A stretch of 64,000 nucleotides of DNA from Comamonas flocculans (GTDB lineage: Bacteria > Pseudomonadota > Gammaproteobacteria > Burkholderiales > Burkholderiaceae_C). Shown one piece after another: positions 9,763 through 20,378 of this stretch; the first letter of the stretch is position 1, and the number at the start of each line of letters is the position of its first letter. The position numbers were made by a program, and so were the translations under genes. Below the pieces are notes generated by a model. It did no database searches and had not been told where the DNA came from. It saw nothing but the letters and a program-made list of their open reading frames with translations. Where the stretch lies: positions 2,232,001 to 2,296,000 of the forward strand of contig NZ_CP042344.1 of the NCBI RefSeq assembly GCF_007954405.1, written 5' to 3'.

Positions 9763-12070
9763 ACCTTTCCGCGCCCGATGCCGGCGCCGCGGGCAGCAAC
9801 AGCAGGAATTCGCTGCCGCTCTCGCCGTCGCTGCGCACCCGGGCCGCGCCGGCGTGCCGGCGCATGGCTTCCTGCACGAAAGCCAGGCCCAGGCCGAAGC
9901 CTTCGGGCTGGCTGGGCCCGGGCGAGGGCAGGCGTTCGAAGACGTTGAAGATGCGCTGCTGCTGCTCGGGCGCGATGCCCGGGCCGTGGTCGCGCACACC
10001 GATCTGCCAGCAGCCCTGCACCGCGGTGAGGGAGCATTCGATGTCCGTGCGTGCGTTCGTGAACTTGATGGCGTTGTTCAGCAGATTGGCGATGGCGCGC
10101 GTGAGCATCTGGCGGTCGCCCTCGAACGGGGCTTGCGCCGGGGCCCGGACAATGCGCACCTGCACCCCGCGCGCCTGCGCCTGCGCCCAGCTTTGCTGCA
10201 CCGCTTCGTGCAGCAGCGCCACCAGGTCCAGCGCCTCGCGGCGCAGGCTCTGCGTCTGCGCGCTGGCCAGCTCGGTGAAGTCCTGGGCCATGGTGAGCAG
10301 CGAGCGGGCGTGGCGCGCGATGCGCGCCCGCAGTTGCGCTTCGGCCAGCGGCTGCGGCAGGCTGTGTTGCATCTCCAGCAGCGTCAGGATGGCGCTGGCG
10401 GGGCTGCGCAGGTCGTGCGATATGAAACGCAGGGCCTGGTCGCGCTGCTCCTGCGCCTGGCGCATCTCGGTCAGGTCCACCAGCGTGATCAGCCAGTGCT
10501 GCTGCTCGGCCTGCGCAAAGGTGCTGGTCAGCATCAGCCAGCGCCGGCCCTGGGCGTCGCGGCCTTCCTGGGGCTTGTGCAGGTGCTCGGTGCCCGGTGG
10601 CCAGCTGGCCAGCAGGGGCGCGCCGCTGGCCGGGTGCACCAGCCCTGCCAGCACCTGCGGGAGCGTCTCGCGCAGCAGCGGCCGGGCCGCATCGGCAAAG
10701 ACGTCGGCGGCCTGCGTGGCCAGAGTGATGCGCCCGGCCGCGTCGCAAACGAAGGTCGGCGATGGCAGGTGTTTCAGGCTGTCGGCGATGTAGTGGTGCA
10801 GGCTGCGCAGCTGGCGCGTCGCCGCTTCCACCGCATGGATGCGCTGGCCGAGCCGGTCTGCGCCCAGGCGGCGCGCCGTGTCCTCGGCCGGCCCGGCCAG
10901 GCCCTCCCGGTGCAGCGCGGCCAGTTCACGCTGCAGGAAGCGCGCCGCAAAGCTCAGGCGCCGCCAGCTCCACAGCGGGTAGGCGGCGGCGATGCCGACC
11001 AGCGCGCCCGAGGGGCTCCATTGCAAGCCCCAGAGCGCGGGCGCGAGCAAGGCCAGTGTCAGCGTGAGCAGTGCCAGTCCGATGCAGGCCAGCAGGCTGC
11101 CCAGCGGACCGAACAGCCAGAGCCCCATCAGCGCCGCCGCGACGGCAGCCAGGTTGAGCGCCAGCGTGGCCCCGGTGCCGGCGCTGGCGATGCCTTGCCC
11201 CGAAAGTTCCGTATTGAGGGCGTGGGCGAGCAACTGCACCCCGGCGATGCGGCTGGCTCCGATGCCGGCCGGGATGGCGTAGTGGTCGCCCAGGCCGGTT
11301 GCGGTCGCGCCGATGAGCACGTATTTGCCGGCGAAGGCGTCGGCGGGGATGCGACCGGTCAGTACGTCGATGTAGGAATGGCTTGCAAACGCCGGGTCGC
11401 CGCGGGCGAAGACGAGCTGGCGCGGCTGCAGCCGCGTCCAGGGGCCCTTGCCGGCTTCGGCATGGCCGCGGCAGGCGGGGTCTGCCTCGCCGGCGGCGCA
11501 GCGCAGTGCCCTGCTCAGGTGCGGCCAGGCGGCGTCGGCCGGACCCTCAAGTTCGTAGATGCCGCGAGCGACGCCATCGCTGCCGATCTGCACCTGGACA
11601 TGCCCGAGCTCGGCCGCCGCCGCGGCAAAAATCGGCAGCGGCAGGTCGGGCACGGTCAGGCCGCCCGGGCCGCGGCGCGCCACCGGCAGCACCAGGTGCG
11701 CGCTGCGCGCGATCGCGCGTGCGAGCAGCAGGTCGTCCTGCGGGTATTCGGGGTCTTCCTCGCCCAGTAGCACGTCCAGGCCGATGGCGCGCGGCCGCTG
11801 CGCCGAGATGCGGCCGATCAGCTCGGCATGCAGCGCGCGCCGCCAGGGCCAGCGGCCTATGGCGGCGATGCTGCGGTCGTCGATGGCCACCAGCACGATG
11901 TCGGTGCGGGCCGGCGGCGCCAGCAGCCGGGTGCCGAGGTCCTGCACCAGATAGTCCAGCCGCGGCAGGCTGGCGCGGCTGCTTACCAGCGCGGTCAGAC
12001 CCAGCAGCACCGCGGCCAGCAGCAGCCATTCGCGCAGGTAGGCCAGCCGGCGTGGCAGCGCCCTGGTCAT
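9752..12070 (-). CDS. CHASE2-domain sensor histidine kinase
   Basis: A 772-residue membrane kinase. Order: N-terminal membrane helix (about 12-30), extracytoplasmic CHASE2 domain (about 35-285, with DIVLVAIDDRSI and FAGKYVLIGATA), three membrane helices (about 300-370), a PAS-like region (about 430-535), a HisKA helix with phospho-acceptor H552 in RFISHDLRSP, and an HATPase domain with NLLNNAIKF and DHGPGIAPE. It lies 21 bp after the FecR-domain gene and in the same direction as the response regulator, so the three probably form one signalling unit. The stimulus is unknown. Confidence 0.87.
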   Translation of the reverse strand: MTRALPRRLAYLREWLLLAAVLLGLTALVSSRASLPRLDYLVQDLGTRLLAPPARTDIVLVAIDDRSIAAIGRWPWRRALHAELIGRISAQRPRAIGLDVLLGEEDPEYPQDDLLLARAIARSAHLVLPVARRGPGGLTVPDLPLPIFAAAAAELGHVQVQIGSDGVARGIYELEGPADAAWPHLSRALRCAAGEADPACRGHAEAGKGPWTRLQPRQLVFARGDPAFASHSYIDVLTGRIPADAFAGKYVLIGATATGLGDHYAIPAGIGASRIAGVQLLAHALNTELSGQGIASAGTGATLALNLAAVAAALMGLWLFGPLGSLLACIGLALLTLTLALLAPALWGLQWSPSGALVGIAAAYPLWSWRRLSFAARFLQRELAALHREGLAGPAEDTARRLGADRLGQRIHAVEAATRQLRSLHHYIADSLKHLPSPTFVCDAAGRITLATQAADVFADAARPLLRETLPQVLAGLVHPASGAPLLASWPPGTEHLHKPQEGRDAQGRRWLMLTSTFAQAEQQHWLITLVDLTEMRQAQEQRDQALRFISHDLRSPASAILTLLEMQHSLPQPLAEAQLRARIARHARSLLTMAQDFTELASAQTQSLRREALDLVALLHEAVQQSWAQAQARGVQVRIVRAPAQAPFEGDRQMLTRAIANLLNNAIKFTNARTDIECSLTAVQGCWQIGVRDHGPGIAPEQQQRIFNVFERLPSPGPSQPEGFGLGLAFVQEAMRRHAGAARVRSDGESGSEFLLLLPAAPASGAERFSG

Positions 12071-12091
12071 GGCCGTGCGCTGGCGCGTGCC

Positions 12092-13792
12092 TCAGGGGCG
12101 CTGTACCGCAGTGCCATCGCCGCTGGTGATGGCCTGGCCCGCGGAGCTGCGCAGCGGCGCGATCACGCTCAGCACATGGGGGGCGGAGAACGCGCTCTCC
12201 AGGCCCGAGGCGTCGATGCTGCGCAGCCGCACGAAATAATGGCCGGCGGGCAGGGCCGCGGCGGACCAGGTGGCCTGCTCCAGTGTCTCGTCGACCAGCA
12301 GGGTGGCGAAGCCGGCCTCGCGGGCCAGTTGCAGCCGGTAGCGCTGACCTGGCCGGGCCGGCCAGCTCAGCACGGTAGCCGCGTCGGCGGACTGCCTGCT
12401 GCGCAGCGCGTCTGCGGATGGCGCCTCGGGCAACAGGGTGAAGCCCTGCGGCTCGGCGTAGGGCCCCTGGTCCCAGCGGCCATCGTCCAGAGCGCGCAGA
12501 CTGGCCATGCGCCACAGGTAGCGCCCCGGCGCCAGCGTCGGCGTGAGCGCCTGGCAGTCGCCGTCGCTGGTGGCGTCGAACAGGGGCGCGTCGAAGTCGG
12601 CGTTGGTGGCCAGCTGAATGCGATAGCGCGCCGCTTCGGCGACGCGCGTGCATTGCAGTTGCACCGTCGGGCCAGTGAGGTGCGCGTCCCGCTGCGGGCT
12701 CTGGTAGAGCGGTGCGATCGGGTGCGCCTTCACGGTGAACTCGGCTTGCGCTCCCTGGCCGGGCAACCCGTGGGTGTCGATGGCGCGCACCGCCAGGTGG
12801 TAGTTGCCGTCCGCCACCGCCGGCAGGCTGAGCTCGGGCCCCGGCGCGGTGGCAGCGCGCACCACCTCGGTCAACTCGGGGTCGCGGGCAAGCTGTACCT
12901 GGTAGGCCCGGGCGCCTTGCACCGGGGGCAGCTTCAGGCGCAGGAAGTCAGCGTCGTGGGCATGGCTGGGCAGGGCGCGCGCATCGGGCGCCGCGAGCAA
13001 GGCCACGGGCGCCGCGGCCCGGCCGCTGGCATCGACCACCGCACCCCAGCCGTGCTGCAGCAGCGCTTCGCCGCCTGCGCGTTCACCGCCTCGCACCGCG
13101 ACCATGCCCTCGGAGACCGCGGTGAGCGTGCGGCCCGCCGCATCCGTCTGAACCGAAAACCGGGTCCCGCGCACGCTGGCGGTGGCATGGGGCGTGTGGA
13201 TGTCCAGTTGCTGCTGCCCGGCCGGATCGGGGGTGACGCTGGGCTCGAGCCTGCCGCGCTGCAGCTCCAGAACCGAACGTGCGCTGCCTGGGCGCGCGCG
13301 CTTGCGCAGGCGCTGCAGCTGCAGATCGGAGTCGGCGTGCACGCGCACGATGCTGCCGTCGCTGAGCCGTATGCTCAGGTAGGCGTCCGGCCCCAGCTGC
13401 AGCCGCGTGCCTTCGGGCAGTTCGGCGTCCGCCGCGACGGGGCTGGTGCTCTCCTTGCCGGGAAGCGCGGCCTGGGCGTCGCCGCGCACGTACTGCACTC
13501 TCGCGCTGGCCCAGGGCTGCAGGGTCCGTGGAATGTGCAGCACGCTGCCCGGCTGCAGGCGCCGCGGGTTGGCGATGCGATTGGCCTGCGCCAGCGCGGG
13601 CCACTGCGCGGCGTCGTCCAGGTAGCGCGCGGCCAGCGCATGCAGGGTGTCGCCGCGTACCACCTGGTGGGTGAGGTCCTGCGCGCCGGCCAGCGTCTGC
13701 GCCGCCAACGCCTGGGGCAGAGCCCACGTCAGCGCCGCCAGCGCCGGCCAGGCGGCCAGCGCCTTGCGTGGGGGTCGCGTCCTTGTGCTCAT
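12092..13792 (-). CDS. FecR-domain protein with LysM
   Basis: A 566-residue exported protein. A signal peptide (about 1-31, ending ALAAQ) is followed by a LysM peptidoglycan-binding module (about 41-89, HQVVRGDTLHALAARYL), a FecR domain (about 130-250, with LSIRLSDGSIVRVHADS and HATASVRGTRFSV), and fibronectin-III-like stretches with recurring LPAGHYFVRLR-type strands. FecR domains are known as periplasmic signal relays, but here there is no ECF sigma factor or TonB receptor nearby; the partner is more likely the CHASE2 kinase encoded immediately downstream. Role inferred from context. Confidence 0.82.
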   Translation of the reverse strand: MSTRTRPPRKALAAWPALAALTWALPQALAAQTLAGAQDLTHQVVRGDTLHALAARYLDDAAQWPALAQANRIANPRRLQPGSVLHIPRTLQPWASARVQYVRGDAQAALPGKESTSPVAADAELPEGTRLQLGPDAYLSIRLSDGSIVRVHADSDLQLQRLRKRARPGSARSVLELQRGRLEPSVTPDPAGQQQLDIHTPHATASVRGTRFSVQTDAAGRTLTAVSEGMVAVRGGERAGGEALLQHGWGAVVDASGRAAAPVALLAAPDARALPSHAHDADFLRLKLPPVQGARAYQVQLARDPELTEVVRAATAPGPELSLPAVADGNYHLAVRAIDTHGLPGQGAQAEFTVKAHPIAPLYQSPQRDAHLTGPTVQLQCTRVAEAARYRIQLATNADFDAPLFDATSDGDCQALTPTLAPGRYLWRMASLRALDDGRWDQGPYAEPQGFTLLPEAPSADALRSRQSADAATVLSWPARPGQRYRLQLAREAGFATLLVDETLEQATWSAAALPAGHYFVRLRSIDASGLESAFSAPHVLSVIAPLRSSAGQAITSGDGTAVQRP

Positions 13793-13826
13793 GTTCTCTC
13801 CGTGGTGCAGCGCCGGGGCCGGACCG

Positions 13827-14540
13827 CTAGGGTTGGGCGGCGCACGCCGGCTCGGGGTCCGGCACGCGCTCGAGCCGGTAGCCTATGCCGTAGACGGCGG
13901 TGATCACCAGGCCGCTGGCCGGCTGCAGGTCCAGCAGCGCGCGCAGGCGCGAGATGTGGGTGTCGAGCGAGCGCGAGATCACTCCGGCGCTGTAACCCCA
14001 GACGGCCTCGCGCAGATGGTCGCGCGAAAGCAGGCGGCCCATGTTGGTGAACAGCAGCAGCGCGATGTCGTATTCGCGTTCGCTCAGGGCCAGGGGCTGG
14101 CCATCCATCTCCAGGCGGCGCCGGTCGGCGTGAAAGCGGTAGCGGCCAAATTCCAGCGTCGATTCCTGGCTGTGGGGCCAGGCCCGGCGCAGCAGGGCGT
14201 TCAGGCGGGCGTTGAACTCGGCCAGGCGTACCGGCTTGGTCATGTAGTCGTCGCCGCCGCTGGCCAGACCGCGAACCAGGTCGGCCTCGCTGTCGCGCAG
14301 GGTGACGAAGAGGATGGGCATGTCGGCCCCGTACTGCGTGCGGATCTCGCGCACCAGGTCGGGGCCGTCGGCATCGGGCAGCTGCCAGTCGACGATGAGC
14401 AGGTCGAAGGTCTCGCGGCGCAGATGGCGGCGCAGCGCCTCGGCGTCGGCAAAACCGTGGAAGCCATGGTTTTGCGCGCCAAGCGCCTTGGCATAGAACT
14501 CGAGCTGTAGCGGGTCGTCGTCCACCGCAGCAATGCGCAT
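13827..14540 (-). CDS. OmpR-family response regulator, partner of the CHASE2 kinase
   Basis: A 237-residue regulator. The receiver domain has the acidic pocket D7-D9, phospho-acceptor D51 (LLIVDW), T80 and K102 (MTKP). The winged-helix DNA-binding domain (about 130-228) has SRDHLREAVWGY and SLDTHISRLRALL. First gene of the leftward regulator/FecR/CHASE2-kinase set, 34 bp before the FecR gene. The upstream region contains one copy of the interspersed repeat. Confidence 0.88.
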   Translation of the reverse strand: MRIAAVDDDPLQLEFYAKALGAQNHGFHGFADAEALRRHLRRETFDLLIVDWQLPDADGPDLVREIRTQYGADMPILFVTLRDSEADLVRGLASGGDDYMTKPVRLAEFNARLNALLRRAWPHSQESTLEFGRYRFHADRRRLEMDGQPLALSEREYDIALLLFTNMGRLLSRDHLREAVWGYSAGVISRSLDTHISRLRALLDLQPASGLVITAVYGIGYRLERVPDPEPACAAQP

Positions 14541-14558
14541 GCTGGCATCTCCTGATTA

Positions 14559-14616
14559 GAGTGTTTTATGCCTCTGGCGCTTGTCCTGACTGTGCTTACA
14601 GCTATGGAATGAAGAG
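14559..14616 (+). repeat. Interspersed repeat family 1, copy A
   Basis: The region between the response regulator and trpS reads GCCTCTGGCGCTTGTCCTGA, then TGTGCTTACAGCTATGGAAT. It shares the ordered blocks (C/G)GCGCTTGTC, GCnnACAGCTATG and a trailing A-rich stretch with seven other places in this window, notably 32389-32440. Alignment was by eye, so the boundaries are approximate. Confidence 0.6.
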
Positions 14617-14629
14617 CGATTCTATGGGT

Positions 14630-15925
14630 TCAATCCACCACCAGCGCTTCAAGGGCAGCCGCGATGGTAGCAAGCGCCACCCCGGGGGCCGCCGCTGCGC
14701 CGGCCGGCAGGGCGGTGAGCGAGCCCGCATCCTGGCGCAGCTGGGCGATCAGGCGGGCGGCGTCGCGCGGCGCCGCGAAACCCTCGCTTTGCAGCAGCAG
14801 CGCACCATCGGGCGCAACCAGCTTGAAGTAGAACCTGCCATCCTTCTCGCGGTATTGCTTGAACTGCGGCAGCTCGGCGGTGGCCGCTTTGGGTTTTGCC
14901 GTCGCCGAGCGCGGGGCGGCTTGCAGCGGACGCAGGCCGACGGCGCTGCGCAGGCGCAGCAGGAAGGGGTGGGAGAGCGCGCGTGCGCGTTCGCCACCGG
15001 CGCGCAGCACCGCTTCCACCTGCTCGGGGTGGGCCATGAGGTCTTCGTAGCGTGCGCGCATCGGGGTCAGTTCCTTGTCCACGCGCTCGAACAGCAGCTG
15101 CTTGGCCTCGCCCCAGGCGATGCCTTCGGCGTAGGCGCGGCGCATGGCCTCGGTTTCTTCGGGCGTGGCGAAGGCCTGGTAGATCTGGAACAGCGCCGAG
15201 CCTTGCACCTGCTTGGGTTCGCCCGGCGCGCGCGAGTCGGTGACGATGGTGGCGATCAGCTTCTTGAGTTCGGCGCGCGTGGCAAACAGCGGGATGGTGT
15301 TGTCGTAGCTCTTGCTCATCTTGCGGCCGTCGAGCCCCGCGAGCGTGGCCACGTTTTCTTCGATGGCCGCCTCGGGCAGCGTGAAGTGCTCGCCGTAGAG
15401 GTGGTTGAAGCTCGCCGCCATGTCGCGCGCCATCTCGATGTGCTGCACCTGGTCGCGCCCCACGGGTACCTTGTGCGCGTTGAACATCAGGATGTCGGCG
15501 GCCATCAGCACCGGGTACATGAACAGGCCGGCGCTCACGCCGTCGTCGATCTCGCGCCCGGCCTCGCGGTTCTTGTCCTGCGCCGCCTTGTAGGCGTGGG
15601 CACGGTTGAGCAGCCCCTTGCCCGCCACGCAGGTGAGCAGCCAGTGCAGCTCGGGGATTTCCGGGATGTCGCTCTGGCGGTAGAAGGTGACGTGCTCGGG
15701 GTCCAGGCCGGCGGCGAGCCAGCTGGCGGCGATCTCCAGCGTGGAGTGGTTCACGCGCTCGGGCTCCTGGCACTTGATGAGCGCGTGGTAGTCGGCGAGG
15801 AAATAGAAGCTCTGCACCGCCGGGTTTCGGCTGGCGGCCACCGAGGGACGGATGGAGCCGACGAAATTGCCCAGGTGCGGCGTGCCCGAGGGCGTGATGC
15901 CGGTGAGAAAACGGGTGATGGACAT
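14630..15925 (-). CDS. trpS: Tryptophanyl-tRNA synthetase with C-terminal YegP/DUF1508-like extension
   Basis: Class-Ic synthetase that charges tRNA-Trp. The HIGH-type motif is TPHLGN at 15-20, and KMSKS is exact at 202-206. The catalytic body ends near residue 333, the usual family length. It is followed by an Ala/Pro/Lys linker (about 334-352) and an extra module of about 48 residues (YREKDGRFYFKLVAPDGALL, then QSEGFAAPRDA) whose pattern resembles the small YegP/DUF1508 domain, then an Ala-rich tail. The total of 431 residues is about 95 longer than E. coli TrpS. The site-2 protease gene lies 10 bp upstream. Confidence 0.93.
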   Translation of the reverse strand: MSITRFLTGITPSGTPHLGNFVGSIRPSVAASRNPAVQSFYFLADYHALIKCQEPERVNHSTLEIAASWLAAGLDPEHVTFYRQSDIPEIPELHWLLTCVAGKGLLNRAHAYKAAQDKNREAGREIDDGVSAGLFMYPVLMAADILMFNAHKVPVGRDQVQHIEMARDMAASFNHLYGEHFTLPEAAIEENVATLAGLDGRKMSKSYDNTIPLFATRAELKKLIATIVTDSRAPGEPKQVQGSALFQIYQAFATPEETEAMRRAYAEGIAWGEAKQLLFERVDKELTPMRARYEDLMAHPEQVEAVLRAGGERARALSHPFLLRLRSAVGLRPLQAAPRSATAKPKAATAELPQFKQYREKDGRFYFKLVAPDGALLLQSEGFAAPRDAARLIAQLRQDAGSLTALPAGAAAAPGVALATIAAALEALVVD

Positions 15926-15935
15926 GCGAAAAAAG

Positions 15936-16601
15936 TCAGTTGAGCAGGGCTACGATGGGTGTGATGAGCCAGTGGATGAGCGCGTAGCCGAACTGCATCA
16001 ACGGCATCAGCCACCAGGTGCCGACCACGCCCACCAGGACCAGCGCCATGACGATGAAGAAGCCGTAGGGCTCCAGACGCGCCACCATCTGCGCCTGGCG
16101 CCAGGGCAGCAGCCCCACGAGCACGCGCCCGCCGTCGAGCGGGGGCAACGGAAACAGGTTGAAGGCCCACATGACGAGGTTGGCGAGGATGCCGCCCTGA
16201 GCCATCTTGACGAAGAAGACCTCGCTCACGCCCAGCGCCGCGTAGAGCACCAGCAGCAGCGCCCAGCCTATGGCCTGCGCCAGGTTGGATGCGGGGCCGG
16301 CCAGCGCTACCCAGACCATGTCGCGCTTGGGGTTCCTCAGCGCGCCGAAGTTGACCGGCACCGGCTTGGCGTAGCCAAAGAGAAAGCTGCCGGCGGTGGC
16401 GAAATACAGGAACAGCGGCATCGCGATGGTGCCGATCGGGTCGATGTGCTTGAGCGGATTGAGCGTGATGCGCCCCATCCTCTCGGCGGTGTGGTCGCCG
16501 AAGTGGCGCGCGGCGTAGCCGTGGGCTGCCTCGTGCACCGTGATGGACAGCAGCACGGGCAGGGCGTAGATGAGGATGGTCTGGATGGTGTCGGCGTTCA
16601 C
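15936..16601 (-). CDS. Site-2 protease family membrane metallopeptidase (M50)
   Basis: A 221-residue intramembrane zinc protease. The zinc motif HEAAH is at 23-27 within the first membrane helix, and the second active-site motif NLFPLPPLDGGRV is at 148-160. About six membrane segments, no PDZ domain, so it belongs to the compact rhomboid-sized M50 subgroup rather than RseP. It sits just upstream of trpS in the same direction, a pairing I recall from other betaproteobacteria. Its substrate is unknown. Confidence 0.88.
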   Translation of the reverse strand: MNADTIQTILIYALPVLLSITVHEAAHGYAARHFGDHTAERMGRITLNPLKHIDPIGTIAMPLFLYFATAGSFLFGYAKPVPVNFGALRNPKRDMVWVALAGPASNLAQAIGWALLLVLYAALGVSEVFFVKMAQGGILANLVMWAFNLFPLPPLDGGRVLVGLLPWRQAQMVARLEPYGFFIVMALVLVGVVGTWWLMPLMQFGYALIHWLITPIVALLN

Positions 16602-16644
16602 GGGGCGCGATTGTCTCAGACGCGGCCCCGTACCCTGGGGCCGA

Positions 16645-17991
<1,347 letters not shown>

Positions 17992-18018
17992 GATGCAAGG
18001 AGAGGGGCCAGCGTGCGG

Positions 18019-18741
18019 TCAGGGCGCGGCGCCAGCTTCCGCAGCCGGTGTTGGCGGCTGCGCCGTCAGCCGGTAGCCGCTGCCGCGCACGGTTTGCAGC
18101 ATGCAGGCAGCGTCGCCCAGGGCCTCGCGCAGGCGCTTGACGTGCACGTCCACCGTGCGCTCCTCGATGTACACCTGATCGCCCCAGACGCCGTCGAGCA
18201 GCTGCGCGCGGCTGTGCACGCGCTCGGCGCGGCCCATCAGGTAGAGCAGCAGCCTGAATTCGGTCGGGCCGAGCTTGAGCGGCGCGCCCGACAGGCTGGC
18301 CTGGCGCGTGCCGCTGTCCAGGCGCAAGGCGCCGAGGACGAGGGGCTCGCCCGCGTGCTCGGGCGCGCGCCTGCGCAGCACCGCGCGGATGCGTGCCAGC
18401 AGCTCGGCGGGGGAGAAGGGCTTGACGATGTAGTCGTCCGCGCCCGCTTCCAGTCCGGCGACCTTGTCCGCCTCGTCGCCGCGCGCGGTGAGCATCAGGA
18501 TGGGCACGAGGCGGGTGCGCGCATCTTGACGCCAGCGGCGCGTGAGCCGCAGACCGTCCTCGCCGGGCAGCATCCAGTCCAGCAGGATGACGTCGGGCAG
18601 GGCGGCGTCCACCTCGCGCCGCGCCGCGAGCCCGTCGGCGGCGATGACCGGCTCGAAGCCGTGGTGGCGAAGGTGCACCGCGATGAGTTCGGCGATCGCC
18701 GGTTCATCCTCGGCCACCAGGACGCGTGTGAACGGTTTCAT
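18019..18741 (-). CDS. phoB: Phosphate-regulon response regulator PhoB
   Basis: A 240-residue OmpR/PhoB regulator. Receiver residues E11/D12, phospho-acceptor D55 (VILLDWMLPG), T85 and K107 (IVKPFSP); winged-helix output with RAQLLDGVWGDQVYIEERTV and VRGSGYRLTAQ. It overlaps the phoU stop as ATGA and is followed by phoR. It should bind the Pho box at 23437-23454. Confidence 0.94.
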   Translation of the reverse strand: MKPFTRVLVAEDEPAIAELIAVHLRHHGFEPVIAADGLAARREVDAALPDVILLDWMLPGEDGLRLTRRWRQDARTRLVPILMLTARGDEADKVAGLEAGADDYIVKPFSPAELLARIRAVLRRRAPEHAGEPLVLGALRLDSGTRQASLSGAPLKLGPTEFRLLLYLMGRAERVHSRAQLLDGVWGDQVYIEERTVDVHVKRLREALGDAACMLQTVRGSGYRLTAQPPTPAAEAGAAP

Positions 18742-19439
18742 TTCAGTGCCGATTCAATGTCCTGCAGAGCGGTGTGGCGCACGTCCTTGCCCTGGACCAG
18801 GTAGATGATGAGCTCGGCGATGTTCTTGGAGTGGTCGCCGATGCGCTCGATCGCCTTGGCCAGGAAGAGCAGATCCAGGCTCGCCGAGATCGTGCGCGGA
18901 TCTTCCATCATGTAGGTGATGAGCTTGCGCACGAAGCCGTCGAATTCACGGTCGATCAGGTCGTCCTCCTTCAGGATCGCCAGTGCGACCTGCGTGTCCA
19001 GGCGGGCGAAGGCGTCCAGCGCCTTGCGCAGCAGCCCGGAGGCGAGATCCGCGGCCAGGCGCAGGTCGCTGGTAGGCAGCGCGCGCGCCGAACCGGCCTC
19101 GATGATGGAGCGCACCATGCGCGCCATCCGCTCGGCCTCGTCGCCCATGCGTTCCAGGTTGGCGGTGGCCTTGGAGAAGGCCATCAACAGGCGCAGATCG
19201 CGCGCCGTGGGCTGGCGCCGCGCGATGATGGTGATCAGCTCGTGGTCGATCTGCACCTCCATCGCGTTGACGCGCTGCTCGATCGCCTGCACCTGGGCGA
19301 CCGCCTCCAGGCTGAACTGCGACAGCGCCAGGATGGCCTGGCGGATCTGTTCCTCCACCAGGCCCCCCAGCTCCATCACGCGGGTGGAGACGGTACTGAG
19401 TTCGCTGTCGAACTGGGTGGAAAGGTGTTTGTCGGTCAT
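18738..19439 (-). CDS. phoU: Phosphate signalling protein PhoU
   Basis: A 233-residue all-helical protein with two tandem PhoU repeats (about 16-105 and 120-205), starting MTDKHLSTQFDSELSTVS. It links the PstSCAB transporter to PhoR and inhibits the kinase when phosphate is plentiful. It overlaps phoB by 4 bp. A palindromic repeat fills the gap to pstB. Confidence 0.94.
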   Translation of the reverse strand: MTDKHLSTQFDSELSTVSTRVMELGGLVEEQIRQAILALSQFSLEAVAQVQAIEQRVNAMEVQIDHELITIIARRQPTARDLRLLMAFSKATANLERMGDEAERMARMVRSIIEAGSARALPTSDLRLAADLASGLLRKALDAFARLDTQVALAILKEDDLIDREFDGFVRKLITYMMEDPRTISASLDLLFLAKAIERIGDHSKNIAELIIYLVQGKDVRHTALQDIESALK

Positions 19440-19466
19440 GGTGCGTCCAGAGTGTTGCGGTATCTG

Positions 19467-19575
19467 CTCCTTCCCCCTTTGGAGGAAGGCGGGGATGGGG
19501 GCTGGCCATGCATGGCGGGGGCGCCAAGCCAGCGCCGCTGGCCCCCGCCCCTGCCCTCCCCAAAGGGGGAGGGAG
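19467..19575. repeat. Repeat family 2 (pyrimidine/purine palindrome), copy 1
   Basis: The pstB-phoU gap begins CTCCTTCCCCCTTTGGAGG, has a GGGGATGGGGGC segment, and ends CCAAAGGGGGAGGGAG, the reverse complement of its left end in outline. It matches the copies at 21265-21373 and 42669-42772 in length, ends and order of blocks. It can fold into a long hairpin within the pst-pho transcript. Confidence 0.75.
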
Positions 19576-19583
19576 TCAAAGAA

Positions 19584-20378
19584 TCAGCCAAATCTTCCGG
19601 TGATGTAGTCCTCGGTTTCCTTGCGCTCGGGCTTGAAGAACATTCGCTCGGTGGCGCCGAACTCCACCACTTCGCCCAGGTACATGTATGCGGTGTAGTC
19701 GCTCACGCGCGCGGCCTGCTGCATGTTGTGCGTGACGATGACCACGGTGTAGTCGTTCTTGAGCTCGGCGATCAGTTCCTCGATCCTGGCAGTCGATATC
19801 GGATCGAGCGCCGAACAGGGTTCGTCGAGCAGCAGCACCTCGGGTTGCGCGGCGATGGCGCGCGCAATGCACAGGCGCTGCTGCTGGCCGCCCGACAGGC
19901 CCGCGCCGCTCTGGCCGAGCTTGTCCTTGACCTCGTCCCAGAGCGCCGCCTTCCTCAGCGCCCGCTCGACGCGCTCGTCCATGTCGGCGGCGTTCAGGCG
20001 TTCGAAAAGCTTCACGCCGAAGGCGATGTTGTCGCGGATCGACATCGGAAACGGCGTCGGCTTCTGGAACACCATGCCGACCCTGGCGCGCAGCAGCGCG
20101 ACGTCCTGCCGGCTGGTGAGCAGGTCTTCGCCGTCGAGCAGCACCTGGCCGCTGGCGCGCTGCTCGGGGTAGAGCTCGAACATGCGGTTGAAGGTGCGCA
20201 GCAAAGTGGACTTGCCGCAACCCGACGGGCCGATGAAGGCGGTGACCTGCTTGGGCGGCACGTCCAGATTGATGCCCTTGAGGGCCTCGAACTGGCCGTA
20301 GTGAAAGCGCAGGTTGCGCACCGCCAGCTTGGCGTTTTGGGGCGACTGCGCGGCAGAGGGCTTGGACATGGAAATCAT
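19584..20378 (-). CDS. pstB: Phosphate ABC transporter ATPase PstB
   Basis: A 264-residue ATPase. Walker [10 protein letters not shown] at 50-58, signature LSGGQQQR at 161-168 and Walker B VLLLDEP at 181-187; [15 protein letters not shown] is diagnostic of PstB. The start at 20378 gives ATGA overlap with the pstA stop and has GAAGGA upstream; an ATG three codons later (20369) is the alternative. Confidence 0.95.
   Translation of the reverse strand: MISMSKPSAAQSPQNAKLAVRNLRFHYGQFEALKGINLDVPPKQVTAFIGPSGCGKSTLLRTFNRMFELYPEQRASGQVLLDGEDLLTSRQDVALLRARVGMVFQKPTPFPMSIRDNIAFGVKLFERLNAADMDERVERALRKAALWDEVKDKLGQSGAGLSGGQQQRLCIARAIAAQPEVLLLDEPCSALDPISTARIEELIAELKNDYTVVIVTHNMQQAARVSDYTAYMYLGEVVEFGATERMFFKPERKETEDYITGRFG

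Noticed and set aside
16624..16642. GGCCCC/GGGGCC hairpin just downstream of phoR, considered as a terminator
   Set aside because: There is no U-tract on the minus strand after the stem; it may be a hairpin but not a convincing intrinsic terminator.
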